Positions 30,640-43,234 of a stretch of 64,000 bases of DNA are shown here, in pieces (position 1 is the stretch's first letter; every line of letters begins with the position of its first letter). Origin of the DNA: Nephrocerus scutellatus. Taxonomy: Eukaryota; Arthropoda; Insecta; Diptera; Pipunculidae. The stretch spans positions 58,740,920-58,804,919 of the forward strand of contig OX352765.1 of the NCBI GenBank assembly GCA_947095585.1. The letters are read 5' to 3'. The notes under the pieces are model-generated. The model ran no database searches, had not been told where the DNA came from, and saw only the letters and a list, made by a program, of their open reading frames with translations. Both the position numbers and the translations under genes were made by a program.

Positions 30640-30684
30640 GCTCGGAACGTTTTCGACCTCCACCACGAGGTCTCATCAGCGAGC
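30640..30684 (-). ncRNA. Type I hammerhead ribozyme, unit 1
   Basis: Read on the minus strand from 30684. Stem I GCTCG (30684-30680); core CTGATGA (30679-30673); stem II GACCTC (30672-30667), loop GTGGTG, GAGGTC (30660-30655); core GAA (30654-30652); self-complementary stem III AACGTT (30651-30646); cleavage base C (30645); stem I CGAGC (30644-30640). Every conserved core base is present and stem II closes with the usual G-C pair. Cleavage is predicted between 30645 and 30644. A three-base-pair palindromic stem III with no loop cannot fold well alone but can pair two ribozymes, as known for minimal type I hammerheads of animal retrozymes and Penelope-like elements. An 8-bp hairpin AAAACAAC/GTTGTTTT (30613-30631) lies just beyond the cleavage site. 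Confidence 0.93.
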
Positions 30685-31748
30685 TTTTACTCGGCCTGAG
30701 TTGGGAAGGGTCAGTTTGGTATTAACCAAGAAGCAGGGTCAGTAAGGGTTTATTTATTAATAAATAAGTTATGTTGAACAAATAAGTAAGAAAAGTAAGA
30801 AAATTCATACCTTGTGTTTTATATAGAGTGTATTGATTTTGTTTGTTTTTTTGTCATCTGTGGTATATTTGTATCTTCATGTGTGTTTTTTGTACTCATG
30901 TGCGTCCCTTGTTTTCGTGGTTTTAGTTAGGGTCCATCGTGATCTTTTTCTTCTCACAAGTTAACAATCACATACTGGTTTTTCACTCACTTATGAGACA
31001 AAAATCTCAATTTTTTGGGATGGAAACACACAGTTTTTTAAAAAATGTTTTAACAAAATATTTAGATTGAAAAGGTACTAGCCAAACCAAAACAAAATTT
31101 GCAGCACGAACTTTTAAGATGAAAAACTCACGTTATTTATAAAATGTGAACAAAATGCTTTGGAACTAAACAAAAGATTTAAAGCACGAACTCGCGCGAA
31201 AACGACAACCGTTTTATACGGTAGTTTGACACTGAATAATATCTGTCGAGATATCATGTGCCGAAGTTGGCTTAGTTCCTATCCTTGTACGTTTGCAAAG
31301 TGCGAACGCGATAAGGGTTGCGGATGTGCATACAGGATTGTTGCATTGGTTTCCAAGAAGGATAACGAGTGTGCATTTTTGCGTGGCGCCATGCGCTAAT
31401 TGTATCTACGATTTGCATCGACAGATACCTGGAAACAGTGAGTTGTAGACGGTTTTGTTGTGTGTTAAGAGAAGTAATTTAGGAACTATGAGTGCCAGCG
31501 TACATCTTAGATGTCCGTCTGGTAGTCATAATTCGTGAGTATAATTTTTACCACATGACAGTGGGAACGAAAACCTATGCAGTGGCGAATAATATATATT
31601 CTGCCAGTGTGGATGTTTTGAGAAGATCTATACCTGGATAAGCTGTAGACAACGCGTCGTTTTGTGAACATTCGGTGATGCGTGCATGTATATCGTGAGG
31701 ACATGCATACATCATTGAATGTTATTGTGTATAAATGACATAATTTGA

Positions 31749-31862
31749 TCAAGTGTAAACGTATGGTTTAACTTGATGTGACGAGGAATTGGGTTGAGGC
31801 CAACCAATTCAGGATCAAATATTTAGTTTGATGTAATAGCATTTAATAACATTTTTGCTATT
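31749..31862. other. Cluster of three hairpins in each 2.8-kb unit
   Basis: TCAAGT-g-TAAAC/GTTTA-ACTTGA at 31749-31776, GAATTGGGTTG/CCAACCAATTC (one bulged base) at 31786-31810, and AATAGCA/TGCTATT at 31835-31862. Present in each unit that covers this part. Units 7 and 9 carry a G to T change in the first stem that breaks one pair, so pairing is not strictly maintained. Confidence 0.65.
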
Positions 31863-32030
31863 AATTTAGGATGTTGTGGATTCCGAGAGTCCAAAGGATT
31901 CTGAGAACAATTTCTTGTGATAGGGAAAAGCAAAAAGTTCCCAGAGAAGCCAGGAAACGTAAAATTTAAAAAATTTTGAGTTTAAATTACTTAAAACTAC
32001 CTACCCGGAAAAGCTACTTGTATGATCACA

Positions 32031-34822
32031 TATATTTTTCGTTTTTTCGAGCGGTAAAGGGTCCCGGACGTTCTGATGACCAGGCACCCCTCAAAAGGGG
32101 ATTCGTAGACCTGCAGAACGTCCAAGGCCTTTAGATATGGGGCCTGGATGTGTGTTGACAAGGTGATGGATTCCCAAAGGGGAGTACATCTAGTGATGTA
32201 TTCCCGAAAGGAAAGTCCACCTGCACGGGCATCTACTTTTTTCATCCTACAGGGGCCCTTTTGTGGTGCCCCCGTGCTAAACTGATTGCGACAAACGATA
32301 GTTTTTTAACAGATGGTTTGTGGGCTTTTTGTTCCACAACCATGGTAACCAAATGAGAATAGGTTTAGGTTTAGGTTTAGATTAGGATTTAGAAATAGAT
32401 TTAGATTTAAATATGGGTTTTGATTTAGTTTTGGATTCAGATTAAGATTAAGATATAGATTTAGATATACAATTTAGATTAAGGTATAGATTAAGATATA
32501 GATTTAGAATAGGTTTATGATTAGAATATGTTTAGATTTAGATTTAGAAATAGATTAGATTTAGTTTTAGATTCAGATTTAGATTAAGATATAGATTTTG
32601 ATTTTGAATAGGTTTAGATTTAGATTAGAGTTCAGATTTAGATTAAGATATGGATTTAGATTAAGAATAGGTTTAGAATTAGAATAGGTTTAGAATAGGT
32701 TTAGATTTAGATTCAGATTTAGATTAAGATATGGATTTAGATTTAAAATTGGTTTAGATTTAGGTTTAGGTTTTAGATTTAGATTGAAATATAGATTTTT
32801 AATGGATGGTTAGATAGATGGATGGGGAGATGGGGAGAAGGATAGATATATAGTGAGGTAAATGGTAGTAAATTCAAAATTATGATAGTTGCTTTTGGGA
32901 TCACCCTCGACATTATAATTGCCTTCGGGATCACCCTCGATATACGAAATTCCGTCATCTAGGGTCGATATGTGATCAGAAGCCCAATCAGAAGTTGAAA
33001 ATAACTTATTCAACAACGTAATTGATCTCGTGATCGATCTCGACATGGGAAAGTCCGTCAACTAGGGTAGATATGAAGCCAGAGGTTCAATCAGAGGTTG
33101 AGAATAACATATTCAAAACCTTGATTGACTTCGCCTAGGGTCAATATGAATCCAAAGGCTCAATCAGAAGTTGAAAAATAACATATTCAACATCGTGATT
33201 GTCCCTGGAAAATCCGTCAACTTGTATGCAAATGGAATGTATATATATATGTTTAGGATAAATGTCGTATTGTTATGGTTATGAGAAAAATTTTTTTATT
33301 AAAAGGTAATAGTAAAAATAATAAAAGTGGTATATAAGAGAGACAGACAGATAGGCCGTTTTTGTTAATCGACCGTTTTTGAGACGGAAGATTTTTTCCC
33401 GTGAAGGGTTCTTAAAACAACTAGGTTGTTTTTGTTGGTGGCTCGGAACGTTTTCGACCTCCACCACGAGGTCTCATCAGCGAGCTTTTACTCGGCCTGA
33501 GTTGGGAAGGGTCAGTTTGGTATTAACCAAGAAGCAGGGTCAGTAAGGGTTTATTTATTAATAAATAAGTTATGTTGAACAAATAAGTAAGAAAATTCAT
33601 ACCTTGTGTTTTATATAGAGTGTATTGATTTTGTTTGTTTTTTTGTCATCTGTGGTATATTTGTATCTTCATGTGTGTTTTTTGTACTCATGTGCGTCCC
33701 TTGTTTTCGTGGTTTTAGTTAGGGTCCATCGTGATCTTTTTCTTCTCACAAGTTAACAATCACATACTGGTTTTTCACTCACTTATGAGACAAAAATCTC
33801 AATTTTTTGGGATGGAAACACACAGTTTTTTAAAAAATGTTTTAACAAAATATTTAGATTGAAAAGGTACTAGCCAAACCAAAACAAAATTTGCAGCACG
33901 AACTTTTAAGATGAAAAACTCACGTTATTTATAAAATGTGAACAAAATGCTTTGGAACTAAACAAAAGATTTAAAGCACGAACTCGCGCGAAAACGACAA
34001 CCGTTTTATACGGTAGTTTGACACTGAATAATATCTGTCGAGATATCATGTGCCGAAGTTGGCTTAGTTCCTATCCTTGTACGTTTGCAAAGTGCGAACG
34101 CGATAAGGGTTGCGGATGTGCATACAGGATTGTTGCATTGGCTTCCAAGAAGGATAACGAGTGTGCATTTTTGCGTGGCGCCATGCGCTAATTGTATCTA
34201 CGATTTGCATCGACAGATACCTGGAAACAGTGAGTTGTAGACGGTTTTGTTGTGTGTTAAGAGAAGTAATTTAGGAACTATGAGTGCCAGCGTACATCTT
34301 AGATGTCCGTCTGGTAGTCATAATTCGTGAGTATAATTTTTACCACATGACAGTGGGAACGAAAACCTATGCAGTGGCGAATAATATATATTCTGCCAGT
34401 GTGGATGTTTTGAGAAGATCTATACCTGGATAAGCTGTAGACAACGCGTCGTTTTGTGAACATTCGGTGATGCGTGCATGTATATCGTGAGGACATGCAT
34501 ACATCATTGAATGTTATTGTGTATAAATGACATAATTTGATCAAGTGTAAACGTATGGTTTAACTTGATGTGACCAGGAATTGGGTTGAGGCCAACCAAT
34601 TCAGGATCAAATATTTAGTTTGATGTAATAGCATTTAATAACATTTTTGCTATTAATTTAGGATGTTGTGGATTCCGAGAGTCCAAAGGATTCTGAGAAC
34701 AATTTCTTGTGATAGGGAAAAGCAAAAAGTTTCCAGAGAAGCCAGGAAACGTAAAATTTAAAAAATTTTGAGTTTAAATTACTTAAAACTACCTACCCGG
34801 AAAAGCTACTTGTATGATCACA
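32031..34822 (-). repeat. 2.8-kb macrosatellite, unit 2
   Basis: 2,792 bp: a six-base deletion in the nested hairpin loop (about 32085) and absence of the nine-base AAAAGTAAG repeat (about 33590). Confidence 0.95.
33441..33485 (-). ncRNA. Type I hammerhead ribozyme, unit 2
   Basis: All 45 bases as in unit 1. Predicted cleavage between 33446 and 33445 on the minus strand. Confidence 0.93.
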
Positions 34823-35043
34823 TATATTTTTCGTTTTTTCGAGCGGTAAAGGGTCCCGGACGTTCTGATGACCAGGCAGTGTACCCCCTCAAAAGGGGAT
34901 TCGTAGACCTGCAGAACGTCCAAGGCCTTTAGATATGGGGCCTGGATGTGTGTTGACAAGGTGATGGATTCCCAAAGGGGAGTACATCTAGTGATGTATT
35001 CCCGAAAGGAAAGTCCACCTGCACGGGCATCTACTTTTTTCAT
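34789..35043 (-). CDS. 84-codon conserved frame of the 2.8-kb unit (doubtful gene)
   Basis: The only frame of this size in the unit that starts with ATG (MKKVDARAGGLSFREY...) and stays open in every undamaged unit; other starts are at 32245, 37841, 40648, 43455, 48185, 50992, 53799, 56606, 59413 and 62219. It is on the same strand as the ribozyme, downstream of the TTTAGR tract on that strand. Residues are mixed, with a basic end (SKKRKIYVII). I recognise no family. Changes between units are one Val/Ile difference and one in-frame six-base loss, but the whole repeat is just as uniform, so openness is weak evidence for coding. Unit 1's copy is cut by the array edge and the unit 6/7 fusion lacks it. 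Confidence 0.3.
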   Translation of the reverse strand: MKKVDARAGGLSFREYITRCTPLWESITLSTHIQAPYLKALDVLQVYESPFEGVHCLVIRTSGTLYRSKKRKIYVIIQVAFPGR

Positions 35044-36238
35044 CCTACAGGGGCCCTTTTGTGGTGCCCCCGTGCTAAACTGATTGCGACAAACGATAGT
35101 TTTTTAACAGATGGTTTGTGGGCTTTTTGTTCCACAACCATGGTAACCAAATGAGAATAGGTTTAGGTTTAGGTTTAGATTAGGATTTAGAAATAGATTT
35201 AGATTTAAATATGGGTTTTGATTTAGTTTTGGATTCAGATTAAGATTAAGATATAGATTTAGATATAAAATTTAGATTAAGGTATAGATTAAGATAGAGA
35301 TTTAGAATAGGTTTATGATTAGAATATGTTTAGATTTAGATTTAGAAATAGATTAGATTTAGTTTTAGATTCAGATTTAGATTAAGATATAGATTTTGAT
35401 TTTGAATAGGTTTAGATTTAGATTAGAGTTCAGATTTAGATTAAGATATGGATTTAGATTAAGAATAGGTTTAGAATTAGAATAGGTTTAGAATAGGTTT
35501 AGATTTAGATTCAGATTTAGATTAAGATATGGATTTAGATTTAAAATTGGTTTAGATTTAGGTTTAGGTTTTAGATTTAGATTGAAATATAGATTTTTAA
35601 TGGATGGTTAGATAGATGGATGGGGAGATGGGGAGAAGGATAGATATATAGTGAGGTAAATGGTAGTAAATTCAAAATTATGATAGTTGCTTTTGGGATC
35701 ACCCTCGACATTATAATTGCCTTCGGGATCACCCTCGATATACGAAATTCCGTCATCTAGGGTCGATATGTGATCAGAAGCCCAATCAGAAGTTGAAAAT
35801 AACTTATTCAACAACGTAATTAATCTCGTGATCGATCTCGACATGGGAAAGTCCGTCAACTAGGGTCGATATGAAGCCAGAGGTTCAATCAGAGGTTGAG
35901 AATAACATATTCAAAACCTTGATTGACTTCGCCTAGGGTCAATATGAATCCAAAGGCTCAATCAGAAGTTGAAAAATAACATATTCAACATCGTGATTGT
36001 CCCTGGAAAATCCGTCAACTTGTATGCAAATGGAATGTATATATATATGTTTAGGATAAATGTCGTATTGTTATGGTTATGAGAAAATTTTTTTTATTAA
36101 AAGGTAATAGTAAAAATAATAAAAGTGGTATATAAGAGAGACAGACAGATAGGCCGTTTTTGTTAATCGACCGTTTTTGAGACGGAAGATTTTTTCCCGT
36201 GAAGGGTTCTTAAAACAACTAGGTTGTTTTTGTTGGTG

Positions 36239-36283
36239 GCTCGGAACGTTTTCGACCTCCACCACGAGGTCTCATCAGCGAGC
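36239..36283 (-). ncRNA. Type I hammerhead ribozyme, unit 3
   Basis: Intact, all core and stem positions as in unit 1. Confidence 0.93.
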
Positions 36284-36749
36284 TTTTACTCGGCCTGAGT
36301 TGGGAAGGGTCAGTTTGGTATTAACCAAGAAGCAGGGTCAGTAAGGGTTTATTTATTAATAAATAAGTTATGTTGAACAAATAAGTAAGAAAATTCATAC
36401 CTTGTGTTTTATATAGAGTGTATTGATTTTGTTTGTTTTTTTGTCATCTGTGGTATATTTGTATCTTCATGTGTGTTTTTTGTACTCATGTGCGTCCCTT
36501 GTTTTCGTGGTTTTAGTTAGGGTCCATCGTGATCTTTTTCTTCTCACAAGTTAACAATCACATACTGGTTTTTCACTCACTTATGAGACAAAAATCTCAA
36601 TTTTTTGGGATGGAAACACACAGTTTTTTAAAAAATGTTTTAACAAAATATTTAGATTGAAAAGGTACTAGCCAAACCAAAACAAAATTTGCAGCACGAA
36701 CTTTTAAGATGAAAAACTCACGTTATTTATAAAATGTGAACAAAATGCT

Positions 36750-36989
36750 TTGGAACTAAACAAAAGATTTAAAGCACGAACTCGCGCGAAAACGACAACC
36801 GTTTTATACGGTAGTTTGACACTGAATAATATCTGTCGAGATATCATGTGCCGAAGTTGGCTTAGTTCCTATCCTTGTACGTTTGCAAAGTGCGAACGCG
36901 ATAAGGGTTGCGGATGTGCATACAGGATTGTTGCATTGGTTTCCAAGAAGGATAACGAGTGTGCATTTTTGCGTGGCGCCATGCGCTAA
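36750..36989 (+). other. 79-codon plus-strand frame of the unit (not considered a gene)
   Basis: Repeats in nearly every unit (for example 31160, 33952, 39557, 42364) but begins at TTG; the first ATG leaves only 47 codons (MCRSWLSS...). It is cysteine-containing with no known domain, and opposite in strand to the ribozyme. It includes the small inverted repeat ACCG/CGGT. Confidence 0.4.
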
Positions 36990-37620
36990 TTGTATCTACG
37001 ATTTGCATCGACAGATACCTGGAAACAGTGAGTTGTAGACGGTTTTGTTGTGTGTTAAGAGAAGTAATTTAGGAACTATGAGTGCCAGCGTACATCTTAG
37101 ATGTCCGTCTGGTAGTCATAATTCGTGAGTATAATTTTTACCACATGACAGTGGGAACGAAAACCTATGCAGTGGCGAATAATATATATTCTGCCAGTGT
37201 GGATGTTTTGAGAAGATCTATACCTGGATAAGCTGTAGACAACGCGTCGTTTTGTGAACATTCGGTGATGCGTGCATGTATATCGTGAGGACATGCATAC
37301 ATCATTGAATGTTATTGTGTATAAATGACATAATTTGATCAAGTGTAAACGTATGGTTTAACTTGATGTGACGAGGAATTGGGTTGAGGCCAACCAATTC
37401 AGGATCAAATATTTAGTTTGATGTAATAGCATTTAATAACATTTTTGCTATTAATTTAGGATGTTGTGGATTCCGAGAGTCCAAAGGATTCTGAGAACAA
37501 TTTCTTGTGATAGGGAAAAGCAAAAAGTTCCCAGAGAAGCCAGGAAACGTAAAATTTAAAAAATTTTGAGTTTAAATTACTTAAAACTACCTACCCGGAA
37601 AAGCTACTTGTATGATCACA

Positions 37621-40427
37621 TATATTTTTCGTTTTTTCGAGCGGTAAAGGGTCCCGGACGTTCTGATGACCAGGCAGTGTACCCCCTCAAAAGGGGATTC
37701 GTAGACCTGCAGAACGTCCAAGGCCTTTAGATATGGGGCCTGGATGTGTGTTGACAAGGTGATGGATTCCCAAAGGGGAGTACATCTAGTGATGTATTCC
37801 CGAAAGGAAAGTCCACCTGCACGGGCATCTACTTTTTTCATCCTACAGGGGCCCTTTTGTGGTGCCCCCGTGCTAAACTGATTGCGACAAACGATAGTTT
37901 TTTAACAGATGGTTTGTGGGCTTTTTGTTCCACAACCATGGTAACCAAATGAGAATAGGTTTAGGTTTAGGTTTAGATTAGGATTTAGAAATAGATTTAG
38001 ATTTAAATATGGGTTTTGATTTAGTTTTGGATTCAGATTAAGATTAAGATATAGATTTAGATATACAATTTAGATTAAGGTATAGATTAAGATATAGATT
38101 TAGAATAGGTTTATGATTAGAATATGTTTAGATTTAGATTTAGAAATAGATTAGATTTAGTTTTAGATTCAGATTTAGATTAAGATATAGATTTTGATTT
38201 TGAATAGGTTTAGATTTAGATTAGAGTTCAGATTTAGATTAAGATATGGATTTAGATTAAGAATAGGTTTAGAATTAGAATAGGTTTAGAATAGGTTTAG
38301 ATTTAGATTCAGATTTAGATTAAGATATGGATTTAGATTTAAAATTGGTTTAGATTTAGGTTTAGGTTTTAGATTTAGATTGAAATATAGATTTTTAATG
38401 GATGGTTAGATAGATGGATGGGGAGATGGGGAGAAGGATAGATATATAGTGAGGTAAATGGTAGTAAATTCAAAATTATGATAGTTGCTTTTGGGATCAC
38501 CCTCGACATTATAATTGCCTTCGGGATCACCCTCGATATACGAAATTCCGTCATCTATGGTCGATATGTGATCAGAAGCCCAATCAGAAGTTGAAAATAA
38601 CTTATTCAACAACGTAATTGATCTCGTGATCGATCTCGACATGGGAAAGTCCGTCAACTAGGGTCGATATGAAGCCAGAGGTTCAATCAGAGGTTGAGAA
38701 TAACATATTCAAAACCTTGATTGACTTCGCCTAGGGTCAATATGAATCCAAAGGCTCAATCAGAAGTTGAAAAATAACATATTCAACATCGTGATTGTCC
38801 CTGGAAAATCCGTCAACTTGTATGCAAATGGAATGTATATATATATGTTTAGGATAAATGTCGTATTGTTATGGTTATGAGAAAAAATTTTTTATTAAAA
38901 GGTAATAGTAAAAATAATAAAAGTGGTATATAAGAGAGACAGACAGATAGGCCGTTTTTGTTAATCGACCGTTTTTGAGACGGAAGATTTTTTCCCGTGA
39001 AGGGTTCTTAAAACAACTAGGTTGTTTTTGTTGGTGGCTCGGAACGTTTTCGACCTCCACCACGAGGTCTCATCAGCGAGCTTTTACTCGGCCTGAGTTG
39101 GGAAGGGTCAGTTTGGTATTAACCAAGAAGCAGGGTCAGTAAGGGTTTATTTATTAATAAATAAGTTATGTTGAACAAATAAGTAAGAAAAGTAAGAAAA
39201 TTCATACCTTGTGTTTTATATAGAGTGTATTGATTTTGTTTGTTTTTTTGTCATCTGTGGTATAGTTGTATCTTCATGTGTGTTTTTTGTACTCATGTGC
39301 GTCCCTTGTTTTCGTGGTTTTAGTTAGGGTCCATCGTGATCTTTTTCTTCTCACAAGTTAACAATCACATACTGGTTTTTCACTCACTTATGAGACAAAA
39401 ATCTCAATTTTTTGGGATGGAAACACACAGTTTTTTAAAAAATGTTTTAACAAAATATTTAGATTGAAAAGGTACTAGCCAAACCAAAACAAAATTTGCA
39501 GCACGAACTTTTAAGATGAAAAACTCACGTTATTTATAAAATGTGAACAAAATGCTTTGGAACTAAACAAAAGATTTAAAGCACGAACTCGCGCGAAAAC
39601 GACAACCGTTTTATACGGTAGTTTGACTCTGAATAATATCTGTCGAGATATCATGTGCCGAAGTTGGCTTAGTTCCTATCCTTGTACGTTTGCAAATTGC
39701 GAACGCGATAAGGGTTGCGGATGTGCATACAGGATTGTTGCATTGGTTTCCAAGAAGGATAACGAGTGTGCATTTTTGCGTGGCGCCATGCGCTAATTGT
39801 ATCTACGATTTGCATCGACAGATACCTGGAAACAGTGAGTTGTAGACGGTTTTGTTGTGTGTTAAGAGAAGTAATTTAGGAACTATGAGTGCCAGCGTAC
39901 ATCTTAGATGTCCGTCTGGTAGTCATAATTCGTGAGTATAATTTTTACCACATGACAGTGGGAACGAAAACCTATGCAGTGGCGAATAATATATATTCTG
40001 CCAGTGTGGATGTTTCGAGAAGATCTATACCTGGATAAGCTGTAGACAACGCGTCGTTTTGTGAACATTCGGTGATGCGTGCATGTATATCGTGAGGACA
40101 TGCATACATCATTGAATGTTATTGTGTATAAATGACATAATTTGATCAAGTGTAAACGTATGGTTTAACTTGATGTGACCAGGAATTGGGTTGAGGCCAA
40201 CCAATTCAGGATCAAATATTTAGTTTGATGTAATAGCATTTAATAACATTTTTGCTATTAATTTAGGATGTTGTGGATTCCGAGAGTCCAAAGGATTCTG
40301 AGAACAATTTCTTGTGATAGGGAAAAGCAAAAAGTTCCCAGAGAAGCCAGGAAACGTAAAATTTAAAAAATTTTGAGTTTAAATTACTTAAAACTACCTA
40401 CCCGGAAAAGCTACTTGTATGATCACA
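37621..40427 (-). repeat. 2.8-kb macrosatellite, unit 4
   Basis: 2,807 bp. Carries a few private substitutions, for example GTATAGTTG at about 39262. Confidence 0.95.
39037..39081 (-). ncRNA. Type I hammerhead ribozyme, unit 4
   Basis: Intact copy. Confidence 0.93.
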
Positions 40428-43234
40428 TATATTTTTCGTTTTTTCGAGCGGTAAAGGGTCCCGGACGTTCTGATGACCAGGCAGTGTACCCCCTCAAAAG
40501 GGGATTCGTAGACCTGCAGAACGTCCAAGGCCTTTAGATATGGGGCCTGGATGTGTGTTGACAAGGTGATGGATTCCCAAAGGGGAGTACATCTAGTGAT
40601 GTATTCCCGAAAGGAAAGTCCACCTGCACGGGCATCTACTTTTTTCATCCTACAGGGGCCCTTTTGTGGTGCCCCCGTGCTAAACTGATTGCGACAAACG
40701 ATAGTTTTTTAACAGATGGTTTGTGGGCTTTTTGTTCCACAACCATGGTAACCAAATGAGAATAGGTTTAGGTTTAGGTTTAGATTAGGATTTAGAAATA
40801 GATTTAGATTTAAATATGGGTTTTGATTTAGTTTTGGATTCAGATTAAGATTAAGATATAGATTTAGATATAAAATTTAGATTAAGGTATAGATTAAGAT
40901 ATAGATTTAGAATAGGTTTATGATTAGAATATGTTTAGATTTAGATTTAGAAATAGATTAGATTTAGTTTTAGATTCAGATTTAGATTAAGATATAGATT
41001 TTGATTTTGAATAGGTTTAGATTTAGATTAGAGTTCAGATTTAGATTAAGATATGGATTTAGATTAAAAATAGGTTTAGAATTAGAATAGGTTTAGAATA
41101 GGTTTAGATTTAGATTCAGATTTAGATTAAGATATGGATTTAGATTTAAAATTGGTTTAGATTTAGGTTTAGGTTTTAGATTTAGATTGAAATATAGATT
41201 TTTAATGGATGGTTAGATAGATGGATGGGGAGATGGGGAGAAGGATAGATATATAGTGAGGTAAATGGTAGTAAATTCAAAATTATGATAGTTGCTTTTG
41301 GGATCACCCTCGACATTATAATTGCCTTCGGGATCACCCTCGATATACGAAATTCCGTCATCTAGGGTCGATATGTGATCAGAAGCCCAATCAGAAGTTG
41401 AAAATAACTTATTCAACAACGTAATTGATCTCGTGATCGATCTCGACATGGGAAAGTCCGTCAACTAGGGTCGATATGAAGCCAGAGGTTCAATCAGAGG
41501 TTGAGAATAACATATTCAAAACCTTGATTGACTTCGCCTAGGGTCAATATGAATCCAAAGGCTCAATCAGAAGTTGAAAAATAACATATTCAACATCGTG
41601 ATTGTCCCTGGAAAATCCGTCAACTTGTATGCAAATGGAATGTATATATATATGTTTAGGATAAATGTCGTATTGTTATGGTTATGAGAAAAATTTTTTT
41701 ATTAAAAGGTAATAGTAAAAATAATAAAAGTGGTATATAAGAGAGACAGACAGATAGGCCGTTTTTGTTAATCGACCGTTTTTGAGACGGAAGATTTTTT
41801 CCCGTGAAGGGTTCTTAAAACAACTAGGTTGTTTTTGTTGGTGGCTCGGAACGTTTTCGACCTCCACCACGAGGTCTCATCAGCGAGCTTTTACTCGGCC
41901 TGAGTTGGGAAGGGTCAGTTTGGTATTAACCAAGAAGCAGGGTCAGTAAGGGTTTATTTATTAATAAATAAGTTATGTTGAACAAATAAGTAAGAAAAGT
42001 AAGAAAATTCATACCTTGTGTTTTATATAGAGTGTATTGATTTTGTTTGTTTTTTTGTCATCTGTGGTATATTTGTATCTTCATGTGTGTTTTTTGTACT
42101 CATGTGCGTCCCTTGTTTTCGTGGTTTTAGTTAGGGTCCATCGTGATCTTTTTCTTCTCACAAGTTAACAATCACATACTGGTTTTTCACTCACTTATGA
42201 GACAAAAATCTCAATTTTTTGGGATGGAAACACACAGTTTTTTAAAAAATGTTTTAGCAAAATATTTAGATTGAAAAGGTACTAGCCAAACCAAAACAAA
42301 ATTTGCAGCACGAACTTTTAAGATGAAAAACTCACGTTATTTATAAAATGTGAACAAAATGCTTTGGAACTAAACAAAAGATTTAAAGCACGAACTCGCG
42401 CGAAAACGACAACCGTTTTATACGGTAGTTTGACACTGAATAATATCTGTCGAGATATCATGTGCCGAAGTTGGCTTAGTTCCTATCCTTGTACGTTTGC
42501 AAAGTGCGAACGCGATAAGGGTTGCGGATGTGCATACAGGATTGTTGCATTGGTTTCCAAGAAGGATAACGAGTGTGCATTTTTGCGTGGCGCCATGCGC
42601 TAATTGTATCTACGATTTGCATCGACAGATACCTGGAAACAGTGAGTTGTAGACGGTTTTGTTGTGTGTTAAGAGAAGTAATTTAGGAACTATGAGTGCC
42701 AGCGTACATCTTAGATGTCCGTCTGGTAGTCATAATTCGTGAGTATAATTTTTACCACATGACAGTGGGAGCGAAAACCTATGCAGTGGCGAATAATATA
42801 TATTCTGCCAGTGTGGATGTTTTGAGAAGATCTATACCTGGATAAGCTGTAGACAACGCGTCGTTTTGTGAACATTCGGTGATGCGTGCATGTATATCGT
42901 GAGGACATGCATACATCATTGAATGTTATTGTGTATAAATGACATAATTTGATCAAGTGTAAACGTATGGTTTAACTTGATGTGACCAGGAATTGGGTTG
43001 AGGCCAACCAATTCAGGATCAAATATTTAGTTTGATGTAATAGCATTTAATAACATTTTTGCTATTAATTTAGGATGTTGTGGATTCCGAGAGTCCAAAG
43101 GATTCTGAGAACAATTTCTTGTGATAGGGAAAAGCAAAAAGTTCCCAGAGAAGCCAGGAAACGTAAAATTTAAAAAATTTTGAGTTTAAATTACTTAAAA
43201 CTACCTACCCGGAAAAGCTACTTGTATGATCACA
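40428..43234 (-). repeat. 2.8-kb macrosatellite, unit 5
   Basis: 2,807 bp, full structure. Confidence 0.95.
41844..41888 (-). ncRNA. Type I hammerhead ribozyme, unit 5
   Basis: Intact copy. Confidence 0.93.

Larger units (their letters stand above)
29224..32030 (-). repeat. 2.8-kb hammerhead macrosatellite, unit 1
   Basis: First unit, 2,807 bp, which is the modal length. Strand is given by the ribozyme. On the plus strand the unit has a GC-richer block (29224-29520) with a 64-base nested hairpin (29259-29322), a C-poor TTTAGR-type tract (29561-29999), three related modules starting TAGGGTCRATATG (30159, 30262, 30334), the hammerhead (complement 30640-30684), AT-rich sequence, and a cluster of three hairpins (31749-31862). 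No protein family is recognised and there is no rRNA or tRNA. Units are nearly identical in sequence. Confidence 0.95.
34823..37620 (-). repeat. 2.8-kb macrosatellite, unit 3
   Basis: 2,798 bp, lacking the nine-base AAAAGTAAG repeat. Confidence 0.95.

Noticed and set aside
30478..30666. 62-codon minus-strand frame present in nearly every unit
   Set aside because: It starts with GTG inside the ribozyme stem II loop, has low-complexity FYYFYYYLLIKK sequence, and is open only because the units are near identical.
31507..31752. 81-codon minus-strand frame of the unit
   Set aside because: Begins at TTG, overlaps the hairpin cluster, and has no recognisable domain.
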